This document shows positions 15,863-25,151 of a DNA stretch of 64,000 nucleotides, one piece after another. The notes beneath the pieces are model-generated. The model searched no databases. It was not told where the DNA came from and was given only the letters and a program-made list of their open reading frames with translations. Positions within the stretch are counted from its first letter, which is position 1. Every line of letters starts with the position of its first letter. The DNA is from Nocardia panacis. Lineage in GTDB: Bacteria; Actinomycetota; Actinomycetes; Mycobacteriales; Mycobacteriaceae. The position numbers and the translations under genes were made by a program. The DNA is taken from positions 806,001 to 870,000 of the forward strand of contig NZ_QZFU01000016.1 in assembly GCF_003598715.1 (NCBI RefSeq). Reading direction: 5' to 3'.

Positions 15863-17047
15863 ATGGACCCCGTGCGGAATCCGTATGCACCCGGCGCAGG
15901 CCAGCGTCCGCCCGAATTGGCCGGGCGCGACAGACAACTGAGCGCCTTCGACATCGTGCTCGAACGTATCGCCAGGGGCAGGCCCGAGCGCAGCGTCATG
16001 CTCACCGGCCTGCGCGGCGTCGGAAAGACGGTGCTGCTCAACCAGCTTCGCTCGGCGGCCGTCTCGCGCGGGTGGGGCACCGGCAAGATCGAGGCGCGCC
16101 CCGATCAGGAGTTGCGCCGCCCGCTGTCCTCGGCGCTGCACATGGCCGCGCGCGCCATCGCCACCGCGCACCACAATCCGGAGCGGGTGGACGATTTCCT
16201 CGGCATTCTCAAGGCATTCGCGCTGCGGGCGACGGCGGACAAGGGGATGCGCGAGCGCTGGCAGCCCGGTATCGATGTCCCGGCCGTCACCGGCCGCGCC
16301 GATTCCGGCGATATCGAGATCGATCTGATCGAACTGCTCAAGGAGGCAGCGGGTCTGGCCGCCGATATCGGCGTCGGGATCGCCCTGTTCATCGATGAGA
16401 TGCAGGATCTCGGCGCAGCCGATATCTCGGCCATCTGCGGCGCCTGCCACGAATTGAGCCAGGACGCTTCGCCTTTGATCGTGGTGGGCGCCGGACTGCC
16501 GCATCTGCCCGCCGTGCTGTCCGCGTCCAAGAGCTATTCGGAGCGACTGTTCAGCTATCACCGCATCGATCGGTTGGACCGCGCGGCGGCCGATCAGGCC
16601 CTGATCGCGCCCGCGGACCGCGAGGGGGTGAAGTTCACCGACGAGGCGCTGCAAGCGCTGTACCACAAGGCCGACGGCTATCCGTATTTCGTGCAGGCGT
16701 ACGGAAAGGCGGTGTGGGATCAGGCGCCGGCGAGTCCGGTCACCGCCGAGGATGTCGAGGTGGCCGCGCCCGCCGCCGAGGAGGAGTTGGCGGTCGGTTT
16801 CTTCGGCTCCCGCTATGAGCGGGCCACCCCCGCCGAGCGGGAGTACATGCGCGCCATGGCCGATCTGTCCGGCGATGACGGCCCGGTCGCCACCTCGGCG
16901 GTGGCCGCCGAACTGGGACGCAAACCGGCTTCGCTGTCGCCCGCGCGGGACGGTCTGATCAAGAAGGGTCTGATCTATTCGGCCGAGCGCGGGGCCATCG
17001 GTTTCACCGTTCCGCATTTCGGCCGGTACTTGCGCAGCGTCTCCTAG
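15863..17047 (+). CDS. AAA-type ATPase (archaeal-ATPase/STAND-like)
   Basis: The 394-residue soluble protein has a Walker A GLRGVGKTVL (about 49-58), a Walker B ALFIDEMQDL (about 175-184), a sensor-like VVGAGLPHLPAVL and a C-terminal winged-helix-like region (about 325-394). This is the layout of single-chain AAA proteins related to the archaeal ATPase family, often annotated only as 'ATP-binding protein'. No partner effector domain or adjacent toxin-like gene is visible, so the function is open. The ATG at 15863 lacks a strong ribosome site. The downstream gap to the acyl-CoA dehydrogenase is about 125 bp. Confidence 0.8.
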   Translation: MDPVRNPYAPGAGQRPPELAGRDRQLSAFDIVLERIARGRPERSVMLTGLRGVGKTVLLNQLRSAAVSRGWGTGKIEARPDQELRRPLSSALHMAARAIATAHHNPERVDDFLGILKAFALRATADKGMRERWQPGIDVPAVTGRADSGDIEIDLIELLKEAAGLAADIGVGIALFIDEMQDLGAADISAICGACHELSQDASPLIVVGAGLPHLPAVLSASKSYSERLFSYHRIDRLDRAAADQALIAPADREGVKFTDEALQALYHKADGYPYFVQAYGKAVWDQAPASPVTAEDVEVAAPAAEEELAVGFFGSRYERATPAEREYMRAMADLSGDDGPVATSAVAAELGRKPASLSPARDGLIKKGLIYSAERGAIGFTVPHFGRYLRSVS

Positions 17048-17140
17048 GCGAGAATTCGCCTGTCTACCAAGATCAATAGAAATCAGTAGAAATACCTCGA
17101 CGTGTGACCTACCCGCCGGTAACAAACTTCCCTACACTCG

Positions 17141-17160
17141 AATGTGATCCGGATCACGTT
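17141..17160. promoter_or_regulatory. Near-perfect 20-bp palindrome, CRP-like, at the dehydrogenase start
   Basis: AATGTGATCCGGATCACGTT has a perfect 14-bp core (17144-17157) and one mismatched pair. It fits the CRP consensus TGTGA-N6-TCACA in 9 of 10 positions. It ends directly before the ribosome site GAGGAGGA (17162-17169) of the acyl-CoA dehydrogenase, so a bound protein would block transcription or initiation there. Confidence 0.5.
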
Positions 17161-17173
17161 CGAGGAGGACATC

Positions 17174-19129
17174 ATGGCGATCAGCGCGAAGGTCGACGCC
17201 ACCGAGGCGCAGTCCAGGGCACTCGTCGAGGAATCCCGCGAAAGCACCTGGGCCAAGCCCTCATTCGCCAAAGAGATGTTCCTCGGACGCTTCCGGCTCG
17301 ATCTGATCCACCCGTATCCGCGACCCGACGCCGCCGATGCCGCACGCACGGAGGAGTACCTGGCCCGGCTGCGCCCCTTCTGCGAAACCATCGACGGCGC
17401 CGCCATCGAGGCCGAATCCCGTATCCCGCAGGAATATGTCGCCGAACTGGCCCGCCTCGGCTGCTTCGGACTGAAGATCCCGAAGGAGTATGGCGGACAG
17501 GGACTCTCACAGGTCGGCTACAACCGCTCGCTCATGCTGGTCGGCTCGGCGCATCCCAGCCTGGGCGTACTGCTGTCCGCGCACCAATCCATCGGCGTCC
17601 CGGAACCGCTCGAACTCGCGGGCACCCCTGAGCAGAAGGCCGAATTCCTGCCCCGCTGCGCGGCGGGCGCGGTGAGCGCCTTCCTGCTCACCGAACCGGA
17701 CGTCGGCTCCGATCCCGCCCGCATGGCCTGCACCGCGACGCCCACCGCGGACGGCGCGGCGTATCTGCTCAATGGCGTGAAGCTGTGGACGACCAATGGC
17801 GTCGTCGCCGAACTGCTGGTGGTGATGGCGCGGGTGCCCAAGAGCGAAGGGCATCGCGGCGGTATCTCCGCCTTCGTGGTGGAGGCGGATTCGCCGGGTA
17901 TCACGGTGGAGCGGCGCAACGCGTTCATGGGTTTGCGCGGTATCGAGAACGGCGTGACGCGAATGCACGACGTCCGCGTGCCCAAGGGCAATCTGATCGG
18001 CCGCGAGGGTGACGGCCTCAAGATCGCCCTAACCACGCTCAACGCGGGTCGGCTGGCGATTCCCGCGCTGTGCACGGCCGCGGCCAAATGGTCGCTGAAG
18101 ATCGCCAGGGAATGGAGCGGACAGCGCGTCCAATGGGGCAGGCCCGTCGGCGAGCACGCCGCCGTGGCGGCGAAGATCTCCTTCATCGCCGCGAGCACCT
18201 ACGCGCTCGAGGCCGTCCTCGACCTGTCGGCGACCATGTCCGACGAGGATCGCAATGACATTCGCATCGAGGCGGCGCTGGCCAAACTGTGGGCCAGCGA
18301 GATGAGCTGCCGAATCGCCGATGAACTGGTGCAGATCCGGGGCGGACGCGGCTACGAGACCGCCGCCTCGCTGCGCGCCCGCGGCGAACGGGCGGTCGGC
18401 GCCGAGCAACTGCTGCGCGATCTGCGCATCAATCGCATCTTCGAGGGATCCAGCGAGATCATGCGCCTGCTCATCGCCCGCGAGATGGCCGATGCCCACA
18501 TGACGGCGGCGGGCGCGCTGGTCGATCGCGACGCCGATCTCGCGGCCAAGGCGAAAGCGGCGGTCGGGGCCTGCGGCTTCTATGCCAAATGGTTCCCGCA
18601 ACTGGCCATCGGCCCCGGCACGACGCCCGGCTCGTTCGCCGAATTCGGGCCGCTGGCAAAGCATCTGCGGTTCGTCGAGCGCGGCGCGCGCAAACAGGCC
18701 AGATCGCTGCTGTACGGGATGGCCCGCTGGCAGGCCGGACTGGAGTATCGGCAGAACTTCCTCGGCCGGATCGTCGATATCGGCGCGGAACTGTTCGCCA
18801 TGGCGGCGGTGTGCGTGCGGGCGCAATCCCAGCGCGCGGCGGGCGAACTCGAGGGCCGCGCTGCGGGAGAACTGGCCGATATCTTCTGCCGCCAGTCCAG
18901 GATTCGGGTGCGTCGACTCTTCGCGGCACTGTGGGACAACACCGACGACGATGATCACGCCATGACCCGACGGGTGCTCGAAGGCCGCTACCGCCGGCTC
19001 GAGGACGGAGTGCTCGATCCGAGCGAGGGCACCGGGCCGTGGATCGCCGAATGGCAGCCGGGTCCGTCCACCGAGGCGAATCTGCTGCACCCATTCCTGC
19101 CTTCGACCAGGGTGGACAGCCCTCTCTAA
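17174..19129 (+). CDS. Acyl-CoA dehydrogenase, long form (FadE10-like)
   Basis: The 651-residue flavoenzyme would introduce the alpha-beta double bond into an acyl-CoA, passing electrons to electron-transfer flavoprotein. Its core has the FAD signature LLTEPDVGSDPARM (about 173-186), the middle strand domain and the helical C-terminal domain with the catalytic base in IFEGSSEIMR (about 427). A further 200-residue helical extension follows, as in mycobacterial FadE10 (about 650 residues). The start at 17174 has GAGGAGGA five bases upstream; the earlier ATG would place the start inside the palindrome. The gene stands alone, so its control may rest on the operator above. Substrate length is not deducible. 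Confidence 0.9.
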   Translation: MAISAKVDATEAQSRALVEESRESTWAKPSFAKEMFLGRFRLDLIHPYPRPDAADAARTEEYLARLRPFCETIDGAAIEAESRIPQEYVAELARLGCFGLKIPKEYGGQGLSQVGYNRSLMLVGSAHPSLGVLLSAHQSIGVPEPLELAGTPEQKAEFLPRCAAGAVSAFLLTEPDVGSDPARMACTATPTADGAAYLLNGVKLWTTNGVVAELLVVMARVPKSEGHRGGISAFVVEADSPGITVERRNAFMGLRGIENGVTRMHDVRVPKGNLIGREGDGLKIALTTLNAGRLAIPALCTAAAKWSLKIAREWSGQRVQWGRPVGEHAAVAAKISFIAASTYALEAVLDLSATMSDEDRNDIRIEAALAKLWASEMSCRIADELVQIRGGRGYETAASLRARGERAVGAEQLLRDLRINRIFEGSSEIMRLLIAREMADAHMTAAGALVDRDADLAAKAKAAVGACGFYAKWFPQLAIGPGTTPGSFAEFGPLAKHLRFVERGARKQARSLLYGMARWQAGLEYRQNFLGRIVDIGAELFAMAAVCVRAQSQRAAGELEGRAAGELADIFCRQSRIRVRRLFAALWDNTDDDDHAMTRRVLEGRYRRLEDGVLDPSEGTGPWIAEWQPGPSTEANLLHPFLPSTRVDSPL

Positions 19130-19289
19130 CGAAATCTAGCCTTCGAACTAGCAAGGGGAAGATTCGACAATCGAGTCGATCGCCCGCACCAGTTGGACAA
19201 CGTGTCAATAACGGCGGGTATGGCGGGTTAACGCGCGGGAAATCACCCCCGACAACCGGGCAACGACCTCCGCACCCTTGGAGCAGCCA

Positions 19290-20240
19290 ATGTCGAGGAC
19301 TCCCGCCCCCGCCTTCGACGACCACCGCGCCACGGTGGCCGCCGACGACGGCGTACCCCTCGCGGTCCGCACCCTGGGCGCGGCCGACGCCTCGCGCACC
19401 GTCGTGTTCGTCCACGGTCACTGCCTGCGCGCCGAATCCTGGACCTTCCTGTGCGATCAACTACTGCGCCACTGGGATTCGGCGACCAGGATGGTCTGCT
19501 ACGACCATCGGGGACACGGCGCGTCCGGCACCGCCGACGCCGAGACCTACACCATCGACCAGTTGGCCCGAGATCTGGACGCCGTGCTGCGCACCATGGC
19601 GCCCAGCGGCCCGATCCTGCTGGTCGGCCATTCGATGGGCGCCATGGTGGTGCTCGCCTACGCCCGCATGTTCCCGGAGACGATCGGCGCGCGGGTGGTC
19701 GGCGTCGCGCTCATCGCGGGCGCGGCCAATGGGCTCACCGAGGTCGGACTCGGCCGATTCCTCAATCGGCACGCGGTGCGCTCGCTACAGGCGGCGGTGA
19801 CCCGCGCGCCGCGAATGATGCAGGCGTCGAAGCGGCTGTCGCGTCGACTCTTCGAACCCGTCATTCGGGAGGCGAGCTTCGGCTCCGGTCGCGTCGGCCC
19901 ACGCGTGGTCGCGCTGGCCACGGCCATGCTCAACGACACCCCGCTGCTCACCATGACGAGCTTCCTGATCTCGCTGCGCAGCTTCGACGAGACCGCGACG
20001 CTGCGCGGCCTCGGCCGGATTCCGGCGCTGGTGCTGGCGGGTTCGGCCGATATCGTGGTGCCCTTCGCGCATTCGGTGGTGCTGGCCTCGCAGTTGGCCG
20101 GGTCCGAATTGGTGCGGATCGAGGGGGCCGGGCACAGCGTGATCCTGGAACGGGCCGAGGAAGTGGCCCGCGCGGTCGTCGCGCTGGCGGACCGGGCCTG
20201 GTCGGCGCGCCCGGGACCGGAGTTCGCGACCGCTGGCTAA
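19290..20240 (+). CDS. Alpha/beta hydrolase
   Basis: The 316-residue protein has the alpha/beta-hydrolase fold signature: oxyanion strand VVFVHGHCLRAESW (about 38-51), YDHRGHGASG, nucleophile elbow VGHSMGAMV (Ser about 114), an acid in LAGSADIVVPF and His in GAGHSVILE (about 282). The lid is helical. Members include lipases, esterases and C-C hydrolases, and nothing visible separates these. The ATG at 19290 has GGAG seven bases upstream; a TTG 12 bases earlier is less likely. It stands 160 bp after the acyl-CoA dehydrogenase and is probably not tightly coupled. Confidence 0.85.
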   Translation: MSRTPAPAFDDHRATVAADDGVPLAVRTLGAADASRTVVFVHGHCLRAESWTFLCDQLLRHWDSATRMVCYDHRGHGASGTADAETYTIDQLARDLDAVLRTMAPSGPILLVGHSMGAMVVLAYARMFPETIGARVVGVALIAGAANGLTEVGLGRFLNRHAVRSLQAAVTRAPRMMQASKRLSRRLFEPVIREASFGSGRVGPRVVALATAMLNDTPLLTMTSFLISLRSFDETATLRGLGRIPALVLAGSADIVVPFAHSVVLASQLAGSELVRIEGAGHSVILERAEEVARAVVALADRAWSARPGPEFATAG

Positions 20241-20469
20241 TTTCCGGGAAACCGTGACCCTCCTCGGCAACGCCGATTCGCCGGGATACAGCAATACCCG
20301 AGCGAATTTCCGACTTCCCGGCAGCGACGAGCCAATTCTCCGATTCTTAGGTACTGTGTTGTAGATCACGATGTGTGGTGAGTCACAAGGTTTCGCGTCA
20401 GCAAACCAAGTACACCCGCGCGCTGACTCACCAGCTCGCGTGCACCACCGAGAAACACAGGAGGTAACG

Positions 20470-20757
20470 ATGACTCGCAGCGAAATCGCGGAACTCCGCT
20501 ACAACGTCGGCCAGCTCCGGCAGTCCATCGGCGCGCTGCGCAGCCATTACGGCGACGCCAACACCGTGCGCCGACTCGAGAACGACCTCGAACGCCTCGT
20601 CATCGATGCCGAAGAGTTCGAGCAGTCGCCCCCACCCGTACCCGCCCGTCGCGCACAGGAGACCATCTACGTGCCCGACAGCAAATCCGACGAGGCCGCG
20701 TGGATGGGCGCGCAGGACGAGGGGCTCGGCTTCCACTCGCGCCCGCGCACCAAGTAG
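20470..20757 (+). CDS. Small coiled-coil protein of unknown function
   Basis: The 95-residue hydrophilic protein starts MTRSEIAELRYNVGQLRQSIG and is strongly helical over residues 3-55, then has a proline-rich linker (PPPVPARR) and an acidic segment ending in HSRPRTK. AGGAGGT lies 5 bases before the ATG, an unusually strong ribosome site, so expression may be high. It has its own upstream region and a strong terminator, so it is probably monocistronic. I do not recognise the family; a cytoplasmic scaffold or DNA-associated role are only guesses. Confidence 0.7.
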   Translation: MTRSEIAELRYNVGQLRQSIGALRSHYGDANTVRRLENDLERLVIDAEEFEQSPPPVPARRAQETIYVPDSKSDEAAWMGAQDEGLGFHSRPRTK

Positions 20758-20772
20758 TCCCACCCAAACTCC

Positions 20773-20802
20773 CCGTGCCGCGACACCGCCGTCGCGGCAC
20801 GG
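20773..20802 (+). terminator. Strong hairpin terminator
   Basis: CCGTGCCGCGAC and GTCGCGGCACGG form a perfect 12-bp stem around ACCGCC, 16 bp after the small coiled-coil gene's stop. From here to 21312 I see no gene; a 7-bp hairpin GGTCCCG/CGGGACC sits at 21228-21247 in the presumed sdh leader. Confidence 0.75.
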
Positions 20803-21312
20803 TCGTATCTGTCGCGGCTACGCGCTCCGCGCCTGCCGAACTCCCCGTGGCTGTCGAATTTGCCCAAGGGTCCCGCTGCGCGCGCCCGGATGCGCGGTTG
20901 TTGCCTGCCGCCGCGGCGCGACCCGCTCGCGGTGACCGAGCACGGGCCGACCGGTCGCTTCCCCGCTCGACGAGTCGCCCGCATCGCGCGGACGAATCTC
21001 CCCGCCCGATACCCGTATCGCGCCTGTCGAATTCACCGCCTCGTATCCGGATTGTCCTGCGTCGCACGGATATCCGAGCAGCCAATCGATAGCGCCGGTA
21101 CACCCGGCGAATCATGATCCGCATCCTTGTGCGCGTCCGCGCCCGCCGAGGGCGCACTCCATTGTTTGCGGTCGGTTCACCACATCGCGAAATCGTCGAA
21201 TGTGGCGCAAATCACTGGCATTCGGGCGGTCCCGCTTTACCGGGACCCTGCTCACGCGCGCTCGGGGGTGTCGTATGGTGCTCAGCATCACATTCGATTG
21301 CGGAGGTAATGA

Positions 21313-21354
21313 ATGACCACCCGCACTGCAGATCAGCGAGGCATCCACCCGTGA
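21313..21354 (+). CDS. Possible 13-residue leader peptide ahead of the sdh operon
   Basis: ATG at 21313 lies six bases after GGAGG (21302-21306) and opens MTTRTADQRGIHP, whose TGA overlaps a GTG (GTGA, 21351-21354) that starts the succinate dehydrogenase membrane subunit. The alternative ATG at 21309, in frame with that subunit, is only two bases from the ribosome site. The layout suggests translational coupling of the operon to a short leader. Confidence 0.45.
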   Translation: MTTRTADQRGIHP

Positions 21355-22181
21355 GTGCCGCACCGACCGTCGCCCCGAAAACGGGAACCGGAGTATTCAG
21401 CAAGACCAGGGCCGCCCTCGGCGCGCGCACACTGCGCACCGACCGGTGGTGGGTGCCACCGCTGGCCACGGTGGTCGGGCTCGCGGCCTTCGTCGTCTAC
21501 GCGACCATCAGATCCTATGTGCGCACGGCGTACTGGGTGTCCGACTATCACTACCTGACGCCGTTCTACTCGCCGTGCGTCAGCACCGATTGTGTGCCGG
21601 GGGCCAGCCATTTCGGCCACTGGTTCGGACATATCCCGGCCATTCTGCCGCTGGGTTTCCTGGTGCTGCCGTTCCTGCTGCTGTTCCGGCTCACCTGCTA
21701 CTACTACCGCAAGGCGTACTACCGCTCGGTGTGGTTCTCCCCGCCCGCCTGCGCGGTCGCCGAACCGCACGCCAAATACACCGGCGAGACCAAACTGCCG
21801 CTGATCATCCAGAACGCGCACCGCTACTTCTTCTATGTCGCGGTGCTCGTCGCACTGATCAACACCTATGACGCGATCATCGCCTTCCACGGCAAATCCG
21901 GCGGTTTCGGTTTCGGGCTCGGCAATCTGGTGCTGGCCGGAAATGCGTTGCTGCTGTGGGCATATACGCTGTCCTGCCATTCCTGCCGTCATATCGCGGG
22001 CGGCAGGCTCAAGAACTTCTCCGCCCATCCGGTCCGCTATTGGTTCTGGACTCAGGTCTCCAAATTGAATACCCGGCATATGACGCTGGCCTGGACCACC
22101 CTCGGCACCCTGGTGCTCACCGACTTCTACGTGATGTTGGTGGCGAGCGGGACGATCTCGGATCCGCGATTCATCAACTGA
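21351..22181 (+). CDS. Succinate dehydrogenase membrane subunit (Sdh1 type, Rv0249c-like)
   Basis: The 276-residue protein has five to six membrane segments and several His (SDYHYLTPFYSPC, ASHFGHWFGH, NAHRYFFYV, CHSCRH) that would hold heme, as in the single-chain cytochrome b subunit of mycobacterial Sdh1. It anchors the flavoprotein and iron-sulfur subunits to the membrane and passes electrons to menaquinone. The start at GTG 21351 gives a length near the 273 residues of the mycobacterial protein; starting at ATG 21309 adds 14 residues. It is first in the sdh operon, followed 30 bp later by the flavoprotein. Confidence 0.85.
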   Translation: MSAAPTVAPKTGTGVFSKTRAALGARTLRTDRWWVPPLATVVGLAAFVVYATIRSYVRTAYWVSDYHYLTPFYSPCVSTDCVPGASHFGHWFGHIPAILPLGFLVLPFLLLFRLTCYYYRKAYYRSVWFSPPACAVAEPHAKYTGETKLPLIIQNAHRYFFYVAVLVALINTYDAIIAFHGKSGGFGFGLGNLVLAGNALLLWAYTLSCHSCRHIAGGRLKNFSAHPVRYWFWTQVSKLNTRHMTLAWTTLGTLVLTDFYVMLVASGTISDPRFIN

Positions 22182-22211
22182 CCCACCACTACTTCCAGGA
22201 GTATCAGCGGC

Positions 22212-24143
22212 ATGCCAGAAGTGGAACGGCACAGCTACGACGTCGTAGTGATCGGTGCGGGCGGCGCGGGACTGCGCGCGGTGATCGAGGCCAGGGAGCA
22301 CGGACTGTCCGTCGCGGTGGTGTGCAAATCGCTGTTCGGCAAGGCGCACACCGTCATGGCCGAGGGCGGCTGCGCGGCCTCCATGGGCAATGCCAATGAA
22401 AAGGACAGTTGGCAAACCCATTTCAAGGACACCATGCGCGGCGGGAAATTCCTGAACAACTGGCGCATGGCCGAATTGCACGCCCAGGAGGCGCCCGATC
22501 GGGTATGGGAGCTGGAAACCTATGGGGCGCTGTTCGATCGGACCCCCGACGGCCGGATCAGCCAGCGCAACTTCGGCGGCCACACCTATCCGCGCCTTGC
22601 CCATGTGGGCGACCGCACCGGCTTGGAACTCATCCGCACCATGCAGCAGAAGATCGTCTCGCTGCAACAGGAGGATCACGCGGAAACCGGCGACTATGAA
22701 TCGCGCATCAAGGTTTTCGCCGAATGCACCATCACCGAATTGCTCAAGGACGGCGACCGCATCGCGGGCGCGTTCGGCTACTGGCGCGAATCGGGCCGTT
22801 TCGTTCTCTTCGAATCGCCCGCGATCGTGTTGGCCACCGGCGGTATCGGCAAGTCCTACAAGGTGACGTCGAATTCCTGGGAGTACACCGGCGACGGGCA
22901 CGCGCTCGCGCTGCGGGCGGGCGCGACGCTGATCAATATGGAATTCCTCCAATTCCATCCCACCGGTATGGTGTGGCCGCCCAGTGTGAAGGGCATCCTC
23001 GTCACCGAGGGCGTGCGCGGCGACGGCGGCGTACTGAAGAATTCCGATGGCCGGCGGTTCATGTTCGATTACATCCCACCGGTTTTCAAGGGTCAGTACG
23101 CCGAGACCGAGCAGGAGGCCGACCAGTGGTTGCGCGATAACGACTCCGCGCGCCGCACCCCGGATCTGCTGCCGCGCGACGAGGTGGCCCGCGCCATCAA
23201 TTCCGAGGTGAAGGCCGGTCGCGGCACCGAACACGGCGGGGTTTTCCTCGATATCGCCTCGCGGTTGCCCGCCGAGGAGATCCGGCGGCGACTGCCCTCC
23301 ATGCACCACCAGTTCCTGGAGCTCGCGGATGTGGATATCACCCGCGAGCCGATGGAGGTCGGCCCGACCTGCCACTACGTCATGGGCGGGATCGAGGTCG
23401 ACCCGGATACCGGCGCGGCCACGGTCGCGGGCCTGTTCGCGGCGGGGGAGTGTTCGGGCGGTATGCACGGCTCCAATCGCCTCGGCGGCAACTCCCTGTC
23501 GGACCTGCTGGTCTTCGGCCGCCGAGCCGGACTCGGCGCCGCCACCTATGTCGAGGGGTTGGCGCAGCGGCCCACTATCGCCGACGCCGACCTCGCCGCG
23601 GCGGCGAAAGCGGCGGTCGCGCCGTTCGATCCGCCCGCGAGCGGTGCGGGCGAGAATCCCTACACCCTGCACACCGATCTGCAGCAGGCGATGAACGACC
23701 TGGTCGGCATCATCCGCAAGGAACACGAACTGCACACCGCCATCGCGAAACTCACCGAACTGCGCGCCCGCTACGACACGGTGCTGGTGGAGGGACATCG
23801 ACAGTTCAATCCGGGCTGGCATCTCGCACTCGATCTGCGCAATATGCTGCTGGTCAGCGAATGTGTCGCGCAGGCGGCCCTGCAGCGCACCGAAAGTCGC
23901 GGCGGCCACACCCGCGACGATCATCCCGCCATGGATTCGGGCTGGCGCGGCAAACTGCTGGTGTGCTCCATCGATCCGGCGACAGCCACGGCCGCGGTGC
24001 CAGAGGTGCGGGTGCTCCCGGAGGATCAACTCCCCATGCGCGCCGATCTACTCGCCCTGTTCGATCTGGGCGAACTCGAAAAGTACTATCCCGCCGCCGA
24101 ACTCGCCGGACATCCGGGGGCGGCCACGGAAGGTGAGGCGTGA
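22212..24143 (+). CDS. sdhA: Succinate dehydrogenase/fumarate reductase flavoprotein subunit
   Basis: The 643-residue flavoprotein starts with an FAD-binding DVVVIGAGGAGLRAVIEA (about 9-26) and has the covalent-FAD His context TVMAEGGCAASMGN (about 47-60), the catalytic region with HPTGMVWPP, RNFGGHTYPR and the capping domain, and NRLGGNSLSDLLVFGRRAG near 420. It oxidises succinate to fumarate at the membrane. It lies between the membrane and iron-sulfur subunit genes and ends within 3 bp of the next start. Length matches mycobacterial Sdh1 flavoprotein (about 646). Confidence 0.93.
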   Translation: MPEVERHSYDVVVIGAGGAGLRAVIEAREHGLSVAVVCKSLFGKAHTVMAEGGCAASMGNANEKDSWQTHFKDTMRGGKFLNNWRMAELHAQEAPDRVWELETYGALFDRTPDGRISQRNFGGHTYPRLAHVGDRTGLELIRTMQQKIVSLQQEDHAETGDYESRIKVFAECTITELLKDGDRIAGAFGYWRESGRFVLFESPAIVLATGGIGKSYKVTSNSWEYTGDGHALALRAGATLINMEFLQFHPTGMVWPPSVKGILVTEGVRGDGGVLKNSDGRRFMFDYIPPVFKGQYAETEQEADQWLRDNDSARRTPDLLPRDEVARAINSEVKAGRGTEHGGVFLDIASRLPAEEIRRRLPSMHHQFLELADVDITREPMEVGPTCHYVMGGIEVDPDTGAATVAGLFAAGECSGGMHGSNRLGGNSLSDLLVFGRRAGLGAATYVEGLAQRPTIADADLAAAAKAAVAPFDPPASGAGENPYTLHTDLQQAMNDLVGIIRKEHELHTAIAKLTELRARYDTVLVEGHRQFNPGWHLALDLRNMLLVSECVAQAALQRTESRGGHTRDDHPAMDSGWRGKLLVCSIDPATATAAVPEVRVLPEDQLPMRADLLALFDLGELEKYYPAAELAGHPGAATEGEA

Positions 24144-24145
24144 GA

Positions 24146-24895
24146 ATGGGTTACGACGCCAAATTCCGCGTCTGGCGCGGCGATCCCGACGGCGGCGACC
24201 TGCGGGACTACACCGTCGAGGTCAATGAGGGCGAGGTGGTCCTCGATATCATCCATCGGCTGCAGGCCACCCAGGCCCCGGATCTCGCGGTGCGCTGGAA
24301 CTGCAAGGCGGGCAAGTGCGGATCGTGTTCGGCCGAGGTCAACGGTCGGCCACGGCTGCTCTGCATGACCCGCATGTCCACCTTCGCCGAAGATGAACTC
24401 GTCACTGTGACGCCGATGCGAACCTTCCCGATCATTCGGGACCTGGTCACGGATGTGTCGTTCAACTACGAGAAGGCCAGGGAGATCCAGTCCTTCACGC
24501 CGCCACCGGATCTGAAGCCGGGCGAGTACCGGATGCGTCAGGTGGATGTGGAGCGCTCGCAGGAGTTCCGCAAATGCATCGAATGCTTCCTGTGCCAGGA
24601 CACCTGTCACGTGGTGCGCGACCACGAGGAGAACAAGAATGCCTTCGCCGGACCGCGTTTCCTGATGCGGGTGGCGGAATTGGAGATGCATCCGCTGGAT
24701 GTGGCCGACCGACGCGAACAGGCCCAGCAGGAGCACGGACTCGGCTACTGCAATATCACCAAATGCTGTACCGAGGTCTGTCCCGAGCACATCAAGATCA
24801 CCGACAATGCGCTCATCCCGCTGAAGGAGCGGGTGGTCGACCGCAAATTCGATCCGGTGGTCTGGCTGGGCAATAAGCTCTTCCGCCGCGAGTAG
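24146..24895 (+). CDS. sdhB: Succinate dehydrogenase iron-sulfur subunit
   Basis: The 249-residue protein carries a plant-type [2Fe-2S] set (C53, C58, C61, C73 in CKAGKCGSC...LLC) and two ferredoxin-type Cys groups (CIECFLCQDTC, C144-C154; CNITKCCTEVC, C202-C212) for the remaining clusters. It carries electrons from the flavoprotein to the membrane subunit. AGGTGAGG lies 7 bases before ATG 24146; a GTG at 24140 overlapping the sdhA stop is an alternative. A strong terminator follows directly, closing a three-gene operon. Confidence 0.93.
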   Translation: MGYDAKFRVWRGDPDGGDLRDYTVEVNEGEVVLDIIHRLQATQAPDLAVRWNCKAGKCGSCSAEVNGRPRLLCMTRMSTFAEDELVTVTPMRTFPIIRDLVTDVSFNYEKAREIQSFTPPPDLKPGEYRMRQVDVERSQEFRKCIECFLCQDTCHVVRDHEENKNAFAGPRFLMRVAELEMHPLDVADRREQAQQEHGLGYCNITKCCTEVCPEHIKITDNALIPLKERVVDRKFDPVVWLGNKLFRRE

Positions 24896-24902
24896 CCCTT
24901 CG

Positions 24903-24933
24903 AACAACCGGCCGGAACATCCGGCCGGTTGTT
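24903..24933 (+). terminator. Intrinsic terminator of the sdh operon
   Basis: AACAACCGGCCGGA and TCCGGCCGGTTGTT form a perfect 14-bp stem around ACA, 8 bp after the sdhB stop. The stem ends in GTTGTTT. One of the clearest terminators in the window. Confidence 0.88.
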
Positions 24934-24953
24934 TCGGCGCACCCACGCACGAA

Positions 24954-25151
24954 CTAGAGCAGTGCCACCACACCGACGGCGACGGCCCAGACCAGCAGCC
25001 CGACCAACAGCGCCGACAGGTAGGACCCGGTGAGGATGAATACCCCCACCCCCGACACCCCGAAGAGCAGCACGACGATCAACCGTTCCACCCAGTCGCC
25101 CGGCCGCAATTTCCGGTACCGGGGAACGGAATTCTTCAGTCCACGGTCCAC
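24954..25151 (-). CDS. Small two-pass membrane protein
   Basis: The 65-residue product from a GTG at 25151 has a basic head (DRGLKNSVPRYRKLRPGDWVERL) and two hydrophobic segments (about 24-40 and 44-65). It ends close to the sdh terminator on the opposite strand. No good ribosome site is visible, and an upstream reading adds non-natural-looking sequence. I do not recognise the family. Confidence 0.5.
   Translation of the reverse strand: MDRGLKNSVPRYRKLRPGDWVERLIVVLLFGVSGVGVFILTGSYLSALLVGLLVWAVAVGVVALL

Noticed and set aside
19142..19160. A LexA/SOS-box half-site (TTCGAACTAGC)
   Set aside because: Only one half of the TCGAAC-N4-GTTCGA palindrome is present.
21333..24029. An 898-codon reverse-strand frame opposite the sdh operon
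   Set aside because: It mirrors the sdhC/sdhA codons, has no recognisable domain and no ribosome site.
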